From contig CAYMPH010000016.1 of assembly GCA_964392365.1 (NCBI GenBank), forward strand, positions 1 through 64,000: DNA of 64,000 nucleotides. Direction: 5' to 3'. Below the pieces are notes generated by a model, which was not told the origin of the DNA, made no database searches, and saw only the letters and a list, made by a program, of their open reading frames with translations. Made by a program: the position numbers and the translations under genes. Positions 1-8,080 of this stretch are shown here, in pieces (the first letter of the stretch is position 1; each line of letters opens with the position of its first letter). This stretch comes from CAYMPH01 sp964392365. Lineage in GTDB: Bacteria > Spirochaetota > UBA4802 > UBA5550.

Positions 1-3
1 CAT

Positions 4-10
4 CCTCCTT
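4..10 (-). promoter_or_regulatory. Shine-Dalgarno of a gene starting left of the window
   Basis: Read on the minus strand, the first ten bases give AAGGAGG followed at once by ATG at positions 3-1. The spacing to that ATG is too short for it to be the start, so the true start of a leftward gene probably lies a few codons beyond the window edge. Nothing of the protein is visible. Confidence 0.4.
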
Positions 11-99
11 ATATATTAATTTAAGAAGGTTACGGTTAACCCTGAACTCCTGCATGGATAAGCTGCGCAGGGTTATATGATGAAAGTTGGTTGGTATGT

Positions 100-184
100 G
101 CTGTCATTCCCGCGAAGGCGATGGCTTGCACCCTCGGGTGAATCCATTACTATAGCCTGGATCCCCGTTTTCACGGGGATGACA
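100..184. repeat. Dispersed palindromic repeat (CCCGCGAAGGCG family), copy 1
   Basis: The stretch opens with GTCATTCCCGCGAAGGCG and closes with CCCCGTTTTCACGGGGATGA. The closing part is a hairpin, and the two ends are complementary around GTCAT/ATGAC. It is nearly identical to 34931-35010, and related cores occur at 8355-8390 and 15418-15482. This type of repeat is common in environmental bacterial genomes and often yields false ORFs containing VIPAKAG. No gene is seen in 11-297. Confidence 0.8.
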
Positions 185-297
185 TAGAATAATTTTGAAA
201 TGGGCGTGCAATTATTAATTTTGAGCATAAAAACCCCCAAAAAAGTAAATTTTTTTTAAAAATTAGCCATTTACGGCAATTTTTGGGCGTTTTCGAA

Positions 298-326
298 TTG
301 ACAATGATTGGAAGGATAATTATATT
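298..326 (+). promoter_or_regulatory. Strong sigma-70-type promoter for a short transcript
   Basis: TTGACA at 298-303 and TATATT at 321-326 are separated by exactly 17 bases. No protein-coding gene follows on this strand before a terminator at 381-411, so the predicted product is a short RNA starting near 333. Confidence 0.55.
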
Positions 327-332
327 ACATAT

Positions 333-413
333 AGTAAACAATCATGTATTTCAATTCGGGTTCACGCCCGGATGTTATTAAAAAACCTGAAGCGTCAACT
401 TCGGGTTTTTTAT
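333..413 (+). ncRNA. Candidate small RNA with two hairpins
   Basis: The predicted transcript is about 80 nt. A 7-bp hairpin pairs ATTCGGG (354-360) with CCCGGAT (367-373) around a six-base loop. An intrinsic terminator follows at 381-411. It sits between a consensus promoter and a terminator with no convincing ORF; a 65-codon frame running through it has no ribosome-binding site and crosses the terminator. It converges on the Arc-type repressor gene at 427-582 and shares its terminator. Expression is not shown, and no known sRNA family is recognised. Confidence 0.4.
381..411. terminator. Bidirectional intrinsic terminator
   Basis: ACCTGAAG and CTTCGGGT pair around the loop CGTCAA, flanked by an A-run on the left and a T-run on the right. 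The hairpin can therefore stop transcription in both directions: the candidate small RNA on plus and the repressor gene on minus. Confidence 0.75.
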
Positions 414-426
414 TTATTAATTATTG

Positions 427-582
427 CTATAGTACCATGTTCCCTACTTCCTTTGTTTCCTGCTGCAGACTGATTTTCAGCCGGTATGCAATTTCAGCGG
501 ATATGCTTCTTTCATTTTCTTCTGCTTTTTGTTTTATCTGACTCAATATTTCACCACGAAGATTTATTGTTTGTGTTGCCAT
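427..582 (-). CDS. Arc-type ribbon-helix-helix DNA-binding protein
   Basis: A 51-residue protein. The N-terminus TQTINLRGEIL forms the beta strand, followed by a helix-turn-helix pair containing AEENERSISAEIAYRL. This closely follows the Arc repressor pattern NLR...AEEN.RS...EI..R. The start is set by AAGGAGG eight bases upstream. No toxin or partner gene adjoins it, so it is either an orphan antitoxin or a stand-alone repressor. An 11-bp inverted repeat lies upstream at 641-651/676-686, suggesting autorepression. It ends at the bidirectional terminator at 381-411. Confidence 0.8.
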   Translation of the reverse strand: MATQTINLRGEILSQIKQKAEENERSISAEIAYRLKISLQQETKEVGNMVL

Positions 583-640
583 GGTGAAGACCTCCTTGAT
601 GATAATATTAGCTCTGTAAACGAGGTAACTATTATTTTAA

Positions 641-691
641 ATTAATAAGCAATGATATATATTAGTAATTATTAATGCTTATTAATGTCAA
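641..691 (-). promoter_or_regulatory. Probable operator/promoter of the Arc-type repressor
   Basis: ATTAATAAGCA at 641-651 is inverted at 676-686, and the right arm contains further ATTAAT half-sites (671-686). TTGACA reads on the minus strand at 691-686, overlapping the right arm, with an AT-rich -10 region near 663-668. Overlap of a -35 box with an inverted repeat fits autoregulation by a ribbon-helix-helix protein. The -10 is weak. Confidence 0.45.
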
Positions 692-756
692 TATAAATTT
701 TATGTCTCATTAGATTAATTTTAAAATTAATTTTTGCTCAAATATAGAGCTGTTAC

Positions 757-3057
757 TCAATCGGACGGGGGTGAGTCGTAGATTAGCTTATCAATTCTTT
801 CCTGAATTTTTGTAATGTCTATGGGCTTGGTAATATAATCATTCATGCCTGCATCCATACCCTGCTGTTTAATATCAGCAACTGCATGAGCAGTCATTGC
901 TACAATATAAATATTTTTTTTATCCTCGCCGCACTCTCCGTTTCTGATTCTTTTCGTTGCTTCAAGGCCGTCCATTACAGGCATTTCAATATCCATAAAA
1001 ATCAGATCAAAATCATTTTCCTTTAATAAATCCATAGCCTCAACTCCATCACGGGCCACAGATACAATATTGCTGAGTTTTTCCAGAACAGTTACTCCCA
1101 GAAGAATATTAACCATATTATCTTCTACGAGTAAAATTTTTAACTGCCTTTTTTCTGAAACATTTTTATGCGGAATTTCCTCAACTTTTTTAATTTCCTT
1201 CATAGATCTGCCGGTATTTACTTTCAGCCATAAAATGAATTCACTCCCCTTCCCCGATTCGCTTTTTACAGTAATATCCCCGTCCATTAAGCGGACAAGA
1301 TCTTTTACTATAGCTAAACCAAGGCCGGTGCCTCCGAATTTTCTTGTGATGCTCATATCAGACTGCTGAAATTTTGAAAAAATAATCCCGTGATATTCTT
1401 CAGGGATACCGCAGCCGGTATCTGATACGGAAATTTCAATAGCTGAAAATCCAGGTTCAATATAAATATCTTTTTTTAATGAAGCCCTGATTTTAATTTC
1501 TCCCTTATCCGTAAATTTCAGGGAATTGCTTACTAAATTAATTAATATCTGACGGATACGCAATTCATCAGCTATAATACTTCCCGGAAGATCATCTGAG
1601 ATATCGAGCGATAATATCAGCCCCTTTTTTGCAATTTCAAGCTGATAAATCTTTTCAACTGAATAAAAAATATTATTTAAATGAAATTCCCTGTGCTCAA
1701 GCAGCAGATTGCCGCTTTCTATTTTTGAAAAGTCAAGAATATCATTTACTACCATTAGAAGATGGCCGCTTGATGCTTTCACTATTGATAGATACTGGTG
1801 AAGCTCGTGTTCATCGCTGGTCATAAGAGCGAGGTCAGCCATGCCAATAATAGCATTCATAGGTGTCCGTATCTCATGGCTCATGTTAGCAAGAAAACTT
1901 GATTTTGCCTCATTTGCCTCCTTTTCTTTTCGCCGCGATAAATCAGTTTCCTGCATGGCAATTAAAAGCTGTTTTTCGCGCCGCTCAACCTCATCCAGCA
2001 GGGTATTAAATGATTCTGCAAGCATTCTCAGCTCATCAAGGTATGGAGTTCTAACACGCAGCTTTTTATCAGATTCCGGCTGTGCCAGTTTATGAATCTG
2101 TCCTGTTAAATTCTGAATCGGATTTGAAATACTCAGGCCGAGTTTTCTAACTATAACAATAGCAAGCAGAAGTATGAAAAACATTCCCGCAAGATAATAA
2201 TTTCTGAAAGTTGTAATGGCATGATAAGCCTCTTCACGCGGAAAGTTGGCAGCCAGAATCCATCCTGTAGTTTGCAATTTTTTAAATGAAGCCAAAAAAT
2301 GCAGACCTCTTGAATTTATTGTCTCACCTGATCCCTCAAATCCCAAAATAGCTTTATCAAAAAATAAATTTACACCAGGTGGTACATCATTTTTCATTAT
2401 ACGCTCAGGATCAGGATGCATCAGTAATATTCGATCATGAGTAAACATATACATATAACCATTTGAACCGATTTTTTTATTTTTAAGCTCTGCAAATAGA
2501 CTTTTGCTTCCCATGAGGTCAACAGCTCCGCATAATAACCCCTTGATAGAACCATCCCCCGCCCTGATTGGAGCTGTCATAACAATAACAGGCATATCAT
2601 TTGTAGTTATAATAAACGGTTTGGAAATGTATGGTTTTCCGCTGCTTATGCTGTTCTTGAAATATTCCCTGTATGCGTAAGATTTTCCGTAAAATTCAGG
2701 TTTATCAGGAAATGAAGAAATAAATATTCCGTTTTTATCCAGAACAAACAGGCTGTTGGTAAAAAAAGTACGAATCCCTACCCTGTTATCCAGCCATTTC
2801 TGTGTTGCCTCCCGGTTATCGATAATATTATACGGAGCTATATTTGCAACATTTACCAGTGAAGACTGTGCTGTCCTGATTCTGTCATCAAGTCCGCCTG
2901 CAACAGCTGTAACCATTGCGAACTGCTGGTTAAATATCATATTCCGGGTTGTATAATAAAAATATACATATGTACTGATTGAAATTAAAACAGTTATAAA
3001 TATTATTATAATAACGCTGAAAACCATAAGCCTGTTTCTGATGCTTGTAAAAATCAT
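757..3057 (-). CDS. Hybrid sensor histidine kinase with Cache-like sensor and receiver
   Basis: 766 residues. A membrane segment at about 12-35 and another at 289-305 bracket an extracytoplasmic Cache-like sensor of about 250 residues. A HAMP region (about 306-360) and a short coiled coil lead to the HisKA domain, with phospho-acceptor His394 in SHEIRTP. The ATP-binding domain shows the N box (LINLVSNSLKF), DTGCG and GGTGLGLAIV. A C-terminal receiver carries Asp689 in FMDIEMP and a conserved Lys in ITKPI. No separate response regulator or HPt protein is adjacent, so its phosphorelay partner lies elsewhere. The ligand is unknown. Confidence 0.93.
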   Translation of the reverse strand: MIFTSIRNRLMVFSVIIIIFITVLISISTYVYFYYTTRNMIFNQQFAMVTAVAGGLDDRIRTAQSSLVNVANIAPYNIIDNREATQKWLDNRVGIRTFFTNSLFVLDKNGIFISSFPDKPEFYGKSYAYREYFKNSISSGKPYISKPFIITTNDMPVIVMTAPIRAGDGSIKGLLCGAVDLMGSKSLFAELKNKKIGSNGYMYMFTHDRILLMHPDPERIMKNDVPPGVNLFFDKAILGFEGSGETINSRGLHFLASFKKLQTTGWILAANFPREEAYHAITTFRNYYLAGMFFILLLAIVIVRKLGLSISNPIQNLTGQIHKLAQPESDKKLRVRTPYLDELRMLAESFNTLLDEVERREKQLLIAMQETDLSRRKEKEANEAKSSFLANMSHEIRTPMNAIIGMADLALMTSDEHELHQYLSIVKASSGHLLMVVNDILDFSKIESGNLLLEHREFHLNNIFYSVEKIYQLEIAKKGLILSLDISDDLPGSIIADELRIRQILINLVSNSLKFTDKGEIKIRASLKKDIYIEPGFSAIEISVSDTGCGIPEEYHGIIFSKFQQSDMSITRKFGGTGLGLAIVKDLVRLMDGDITVKSESGKGSEFILWLKVNTGRSMKEIKKVEEIPHKNVSEKRQLKILLVEDNMVNILLGVTVLEKLSNIVSVARDGVEAMDLLKENDFDLIFMDIEMPVMDGLEATKRIRNGECGEDKKNIYIVAMTAHAVADIKQQGMDAGMNDYITKPIDITKIQERIDKLIYDSPPSD

Positions 3058-3170
3058 TAATGCTCCATTTTTAAATGCTGCTTTAACAGCAAAAATTATT
3101 TTTTATAATACATCTGAAATAAGATCATGTCAATTCACTTTTATGCGTTTATAATTTTATTTTAATAATA

Positions 3171-3220
3171 ACGCGCTTCGGCTCTGCACAGCATACGTTT
3201 CTATTTGAAATATAAGAAGC
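3171..3220. repeat. Direct repeat flanking the flavin reductase gene, left copy
   Basis: ACGCGCTTCGGCTCTGC and the following CAGCATACGTTTCT are repeated with a few changes at 3858-3909, in the same orientation, just after the flavin reductase gene. Similarity continues to AAGCGG/GAGCGG. CTTCGGCTCCGCTCAGC-type strings are recurrent intergenic repeats in some bacteria, so this may be a dispersed repeat rather than a cassette boundary. Confidence 0.6.
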
Positions 3221-3304
3221 GGTATTTAAATTAAATAAAAAAATGATGCTTTTTATTTAAATAATATTTATTATTGATATTTATAAGCAAACAAGGAGAA
3301 ACTC

Positions 3305-3856
3305 ATGAAAGTTGAATTGAAAGAAAGAAATGCACTATACCCGCTTCCGGTTGCATTAATTGGTACAGAAATAGAGGGTAAAGAAAACTTTATAACAATA
3401 GCGCACCTGGGGATCGGAGCAATGGATATGGTTACTCTCGGTATGGGTAAAGTTCATTATTCCAATAAAGGCATAATTAAAAACAGGGAATTCAGTATTA
3501 ATATCCCATCAGATGATATGGTGATAGAGACTGATTATATCGGAATTGTCAGCGGATCACGGGTTGATAAGAGTTCTGTTTTTAAAACATTCAGAGGTTC
3601 ATTAAAACATGCCCCAATGATTGAAAAAGCGCCTGTTACGATGGAATGCACTCTTGTAGATCATTATGACTATAAAACCCATGATCTGTTCGTAGGCAAA
3701 GTTGAAAAAATATATGCTGAGGAAAATATTCTAACAAACGGAACTGTTGATATAGCGAAGGTAAAGCCGATGCTGTTCGACATGCATCAGCGTAAATACT
3801 GGAAAGTGGGAATTCCATTTGCTGATGCATGGAAGATAGGGAAAGAATATAAATAA
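3305..3856 (+). CDS. Flavin reductase domain (FMN-binding split-barrel) protein
   Basis: 183 residues. The N-terminal YPLPVALIGTEIEGKENFIT and the later NREFSINIPSDDMV match the flavin-reductase-like split barrel, which binds FMN and passes electrons from NAD(P)H or holds flavin for a partner. The start follows AAGGAG by six bases. It stands alone on the plus strand, convergent with a nitroreductase-family gene that also uses FMN. It is flanked by 50-bp imperfect direct repeats. The physiological acceptor cannot be told from sequence. Confidence 0.85.
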   Translation: MKVELKERNALYPLPVALIGTEIEGKENFITIAHLGIGAMDMVTLGMGKVHYSNKGIIKNREFSINIPSDDMVIETDYIGIVSGSRVDKSSVFKTFRGSLKHAPMIEKAPVTMECTLVDHYDYKTHDLFVGKVEKIYAEENILTNGTVDIAKVKPMLFDMHQRKYWKVGIPFADAWKIGKEYK

Positions 3857-3857
3857 G

Positions 3858-3909
3858 GCTACGCTTCGGCTCCGCTCAGCGTACGTTTCTGTCTGAAAAA
3901 AAAAGAGCG
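3858..3909. repeat. Direct repeat flanking the flavin reductase gene, right copy
   Basis: The partner of 3171-3220: CTACGCTTCGGCTCCGCTCA then GCGTACGTTTCTGTCTGAAA. It fills the gap between the convergent flavin reductase and nitroreductase genes. Confidence 0.6.
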
Positions 3910-3912
3910 GAG

Positions 3913-4692
3913 TCAAACTTTCTTAATAAACCGCTTTGAATCGTATCTCAGCTGAGGACCATATATTCCTCCTGGTCCTCTTTTGCCTGCTGCGATGACC
4001 ATCACCACTACTGCATCGCAAGGCAGATCAAGAATCTTTCTTATTCTTTTAGAGTCATAGCCTTCCATAGGGCAGGTATCAAATCCGTATGCCCTGAATG
4101 ACAGCATGATATTCTCAGCTGCAAGAGCAGATGATTTCACGGCCCAGGTCACGATTTGCGAGTTGCTGACTCCTTCTCTTATAATAGGCTGTTTTAATCC
4201 TATGAGGAAATACAATATCCGCTTAAAAAAACCGACAATGCTGAATATTCCGACTGTGTATGCAAAATAAACAATCCTGTTGTAATAATCAATTGCAGAT
4301 TTAGGAACGCTTCCCTCTTTCGCTTTACTGAAAATTGCAACCATCTCCTTAGCGTGCGCTCTCCATGTTGCGGTCCGCGCTGTTACAACAATAAGTTCAG
4401 CAGCTTTTCTTGCTGCGACCTGATTAAGGCAGGCTTTTACAAGAGCAGATTTTTTATCAGGCGAAGTTACCCAGTAGAGTTCACATTGCTGAAGATTCGA
4501 TGAATTAGGAGCGAGGAGTCCGTTTTCAAGGCATTGTTTTGTAACTGATTCCGGAATTGCAGTGCCGTCGAATATTCTTACAGACCTTCGCGAATTAATA
4601 ACTTTCTGAAATTCTTTAGGATTAATTTCAGGAGCAGTCTCAGTATATTTAAAATCCTCTACTGATGATAATATATTTTTCCCTTTTGCCAT
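3913..4692 (-). CDS. Nitroreductase-family FMN oxidoreductase
   Basis: 259 residues. The typical entry motif RRSVRIFDGTAIPE (about 34-47) is followed by APNSSNLQQCELYWV, which contacts FMN in this family. The C-terminal part has the conserved GYDSKRIRKILDLP and a late VMVIAAGKRGPGG. These enzymes reduce nitro compounds, quinones or flavins with NAD(P)H, usually as dimers. A hydrophobic insertion around 148-170 (FAYTVGIFSIVGFFKRILYF) is larger than in common family members and could be an amphipathic or membrane-contact segment. The start has AAGGAT eight bases upstream. The substrate is not predictable. Confidence 0.88.
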   Translation of the reverse strand: MAKGKNILSSVEDFKYTETAPEINPKEFQKVINSRRSVRIFDGTAIPESVTKQCLENGLLAPNSSNLQQCELYWVTSPDKKSALVKACLNQVAARKAAELIVVTARTATWRAHAKEMVAIFSKAKEGSVPKSAIDYYNRIVYFAYTVGIFSIVGFFKRILYFLIGLKQPIIREGVSNSQIVTWAVKSSALAAENIMLSFRAYGFDTCPMEGYDSKRIRKILDLPCDAVVVMVIAAGKRGPGGIYGPQLRYDSKRFIKKV

Positions 4693-4774
4693 TATTTTAT
4701 CCTTTTTTATTTTTTGTATTTGATAATAAATTTATTAATTGCTGATCCTCTTTATTTATATACAACATATCACG

Positions 4775-4832
4775 AAACGATTAACGTCTTTATATTTCAA
4801 CAGAAATTTTTAATTTTGTCATTCGCGTTAAA
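4775..4832. repeat. Partial copy of the TATAGCG terminal-inverted-repeat element
   Basis: AACGATTAACG at about 4777, then TTCAACAGAAATTT and TTTTGTCATTCGCG, follows the left half of the elements at 15359-15512 and 34898-35070. The right half is missing, so this looks like a decayed or truncated copy. Confidence 0.45.
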
Positions 4833-4892
4833 CCTGTGCCAGGTTCCGGCCGGTAATACCGGTAAAAGACATCGGAAAAAAAAGTTTGATTA

Positions 4893-5294
4893 TCAGTTAC
4901 ACCGGCTTTTATCTTTTGATGCTATTGCTCTGCATTGACCGCTCTGACACCAGCTTTTATCTCCTGATGCAACGCCGCGGCAATCAGAATCGTTTCCATC
5001 ACACCAGCTTTTATCTTTCGATGCCCATGCCCTGCACAGACTGGTTGTGCACCAGCTCTTGTCGCTGCTTGCAACTCCCCTGCAATCTGCATTGTCACAC
5101 CAGCTTTTATCCCTGGATGCAATTGCCCTGCAGTCGCTTGTGGTACACCAGCTTTTGTCGCCGGAAGCTATGCCTCTGCAGTCTGCTCCTGAAAGCCCTG
5201 CAATATATCCCGAGTTCCATGAAGCAGCGTAAGCTAAAATAGCAGCCATTGCAATAAACAGGGATACTGTACTTAAGAAAATTTTTTTACTCAT
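4893..5294 (-). CDS. Secreted protein of six tandem Cys-pair repeats
   Basis: 133 residues. A signal peptide (MSKKIFLSTV...AAILAYA) precedes six repeats of about 16 residues, each of the form CRxxASxDKSWC. The cysteines lie at 39/50, 55/66, 71/82, 87/98, 105/116 and 121/132, giving twelve cysteines in six C-x10-C modules; one linker is two residues longer. The even spacing suggests one disulfide loop per repeat once exported. The start has GGAGG upstream, and the gene begins 27 bases after the SGNH-like lipoprotein gene on the same strand, so the two are probably cotranscribed. I do not recognise a named family; function is unknown. Confidence 0.8.
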   Translation of the reverse strand: MSKKIFLSTVSLFIAMAAILAYAASWNSGYIAGLSGADCRGIASGDKSWCTTSDCRAIASRDKSWCDNADCRGVASSDKSWCTTSLCRAWASKDKSWCDGNDSDCRGVASGDKSWCQSGQCRAIASKDKSRCN

Positions 5295-5321
5295 AATTTC
5301 CTCCCGAAAATTATTTTATTT

Positions 5322-6362
5322 TCAGTCTGTCACTCCATCCCAGCCGGCAATTCTCGCAAGCATCCACCACTGCGCTTTTGCAAGGCGGATTGCTCCGGCA
5401 GAACCTATATGGCCTATAGACCCGTCGCCATAATTATCAGAATGGAGTGTTGGAAATGAATGTCCGTTCCAGGACGTCGTGCTTTGCACACCGGCGTTGT
5501 TATAACAAAGAATATCTGCATAATCAAATAGAATACGCTCTGCATTTTCTGTAACATAATTCCGCATGCGTTCATGTTTTAAATGTCCCTGATAGCCTGA
5601 TTCACCGCCCAAATCTGCAGGACCTGTTGTAAAAATCACTTTTGTTGGTGCACCGATACTGATAGCGTAAAGGCGATATTCCTCTGTTGCGCCAAGATAA
5701 GTATCCATGCTGACGCGATTGCCGGTTTCAGCAAAATCAGCATCATCCAGTCCCCACGATCTGTCAGCGTCCGGCCCTCCATCCGTAGACCCGTACCAGT
5801 GAACTCCATAGAGCAGATCAGCATTTGTGCTTGGGCCGTTACGCGTCAGGTCCCAGCACCAGCCAAAGCCGATTGCGCACAGGTTGAGGCTGTTATTGTA
5901 GCTGTAAAGAATATGATTTTTAAATCTATCTTTCACAGCCGGCTTGCCCGCATCCGGATAAGCATACCAGGTGAACCATTGGGCTTCCCCGGAACCGGTT
6001 CCCCACCAGCCTCCGAGTTCCCTCACAGACTGATTTACTCTTAGATGCAGATCAGTAGCCCCTTCAGGAGTACTTCCTTCACTGACACTTACCGCAAATT
6101 TTGAATCTATCCCCATCAGCAATGACATGCCTGTTCGGTAGGCCGCGGAATGGGATTCCCCCGGGAAGCTTACCATCATCTTTTTAACTTCAGCTATATA
6201 ACTTGCCGGGATTTTATCATATTTATCAACAACCGTATGATCAGCTATTATCTGTCCTTTCCAGCCTTTGTCAGATCCGCCGTTATTGCATGAGATCAGG
6301 AATCCAAGAATTAAAATTCCGTAAAAAAATTTATTAATCCTGTTTTCCCATTTAAAAAACAT
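5322..6362 (-). CDS. SGNH/GDSL-like secreted lipoprotein hydrolase
   Basis: 346 residues. The signal peptide ends in a lipobox (GFLISC, about 20-25), so the protein is probably lipidated. An early FPGESHSAAYRTG and a late GHIGSAGAIRLAKAQWWMLA are placed like the Ser and Asp/His blocks of SGNH hydrolases, where the last block usually reads D..H.N..G. The rest is rich in Trp, Tyr and Gly, as in carbohydrate-acting enzymes. It heads a two-gene unit with the Cys-repeat protein. The hydrolase call rests on these short motifs; a purely structural role is possible. Confidence 0.55.
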   Translation of the reverse strand: MFFKWENRINKFFYGILILGFLISCNNGGSDKGWKGQIIADHTVVDKYDKIPASYIAEVKKMMVSFPGESHSAAYRTGMSLLMGIDSKFAVSVSEGSTPEGATDLHLRVNQSVRELGGWWGTGSGEAQWFTWYAYPDAGKPAVKDRFKNHILYSYNNSLNLCAIGFGWCWDLTRNGPSTNADLLYGVHWYGSTDGGPDADRSWGLDDADFAETGNRVSMDTYLGATEEYRLYAISIGAPTKVIFTTGPADLGGESGYQGHLKHERMRNYVTENAERILFDYADILCYNNAGVQSTTSWNGHSFPTLHSDNYGDGSIGHIGSAGAIRLAKAQWWMLARIAGWDGVTD

Positions 6363-6554
6363 ATCATAAACCTTACAATTTATTTATAAAAAACCGGCTT
6401 TACTGCATATTCATTAGAACTTACGGTAAAATATGATCCCGCTTTTTGCATATTCTAGCTTCAATTTATTTATTGCAATTAAAAATTTCAAGTAGATTTC
6501 ATCATTTTTATGACAGTATGAGTTAAGCTGAATAAATGTTATCCGGTTCAGTAA

Positions 6555-7883
6555 TTAAAATCTGACTTCTGATTTAATTTTAACAGCACTTGCACTGTTA
6601 TTCCAACCACCATTGATTGAATTTGTTGATTTAGCAAGCGCCATTGCATCTGTATTATACGGATTATAAGTTAAACCATTTCCCATTGCCATGTAAATTT
6701 CAGCATCGCTGTAAATATTCATTTCAAACAACAATACAATTCTGAGATTTTTATTAAACTGCCATCCAAGACCAGCAGACCAGAAAACAGTATCATATAC
6801 CACGCCTGTTCCGCCTGCAAATAGCGCATATGTATCATTAAACATACCATAGGAAAATCTTCCTACGAGAAGCATGGGGAAACCTGCTATTTCATTCAAG
6901 TTCCAGTTTAACCATGCATTTAATACAAAAAAGTTTTTTGCCTGATTCCCTGCAGTTGAGGCAACAACAGTTTTAATAATAATCTGACCGGATTCAAAAT
7001 CTGCGCCTGCTCTGATTCCCCTCATATTTATGCCTGCGCCAAGACCTGTAAACCATGCATCTTTCCCGGTTAAAGTAGGAGAAACCTGATCCATGGTATT
7101 CAAATATTGAACATTTTCATATCTCAAGTAACCGTGAATGTAAAGTCCTTTTATAGGCTCAACAAAAAGATCTCCATACCAGGCTTTGCCTGCATAGTTC
7201 GGAAGAAAATCTTTTGAAACATTTGCCCAGCCTTCACCTGTTGTTGCACCTAATGCAATATTAAATATTTTTACAATCTGAATTTCCAGCATCAGGCCCA
7301 GGTCAGCTGATTTATCATAATCGCCGAATCCGACTGCAGTACCGCTACTATCAACTCCTTTAACAATTGCGCCCGGTGCAGCAGTAACCATGCCGATTAT
7401 ATTTTTATGCCCCTCATACATTGTATCTTCAAACCACCTGGTGTCTGACATTCTATTCCTGTTTGCAATAATCGGAGTATTAAGTAAACCGGCATCAAAT
7501 TGAAAAATTAACTTATTCTCGATTCCGCCTTTTGTTCTTAAAAATGCATTTTTAAGGAAAGGAACATATGAATTAGTAGTAGAGGATGTAAAGGTTGTTG
7601 AAGAAAATTGATCCGGGGCCACATCAAAAATTATATGGTAGCTGAATGTTTTTCCAAGTTCGTGATCCAATTTTAAATAAACTCTATCAATTGAAAAATT
7701 AACTATCGGCAGCAGATTCAGTGCAAAAGTATTTTTTGGAACTGCTCCTGTAGTCATATTTATAGAAGAGAAATTCTGCCCGCTGAACCTGATCTGGCTT
7801 TCCGGCATTTCCTGAGAAAATGCAGCTGCTGCTGTAAAAACTAAAAACAGAATTAAAAACAATCCGGATTTTCTTATTATCAT
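6555..7883 (-). CDS. Outer-membrane beta-barrel (porin-like) protein
   Basis: 442 residues. A signal peptide ending AAAFSQ is followed by alternating hydrophobic/polar strands with aromatic girdles (for example KLDHELGKTFSYHIIFDV and GLYIHGYLRYENVQ). The last residue is Phe, as expected for BAM-assembled barrels. The length is typical of a 16-18-strand porin. It has its own upstream gap and a GGGG Shine-Dalgarno before ATG, so it is probably monocistronic. The transported solute is unknown. Confidence 0.75.
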   Translation of the reverse strand: MIIRKSGLFLILFLVFTAAAAFSQEMPESQIRFSGQNFSSINMTTGAVPKNTFALNLLPIVNFSIDRVYLKLDHELGKTFSYHIIFDVAPDQFSSTTFTSSTTNSYVPFLKNAFLRTKGGIENKLIFQFDAGLLNTPIIANRNRMSDTRWFEDTMYEGHKNIIGMVTAAPGAIVKGVDSSGTAVGFGDYDKSADLGLMLEIQIVKIFNIALGATTGEGWANVSKDFLPNYAGKAWYGDLFVEPIKGLYIHGYLRYENVQYLNTMDQVSPTLTGKDAWFTGLGAGINMRGIRAGADFESGQIIIKTVVASTAGNQAKNFFVLNAWLNWNLNEIAGFPMLLVGRFSYGMFNDTYALFAGGTGVVYDTVFWSAGLGWQFNKNLRIVLLFEMNIYSDAEIYMAMGNGLTYNPYNTDAMALAKSTNSINGGWNNSASAVKIKSEVRF

Positions 7884-8080
7884 AATAATATCCCCTTTCT
7901 GAAATCTTCATTTAATTTTCGGGATAATTGATATCAGAGCTTTAAATAATAAAAATTTTGAACTTTAATACAATTTTTTTATTCATTGATTTAATCAATT
8001 TTCTCCCTGTTTAATGTACGCATATGCACATTAAACACAAAGTTAATACTTAATAAAATTGAATTAAAAAAATTCCCTTT

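Noticed and set aside
344..541. 65-codon plus-strand frame over the candidate RNA
   Set aside because: It crosses an intrinsic terminator and is antisense to the Arc-type gene; no ribosome-binding site.
4886..5242. 118-codon plus-strand frame with HTSFYL repeats
   Set aside because: Antisense shadow of the six Cys-pair repeats, which have a signal peptide and a Shine-Dalgarno.
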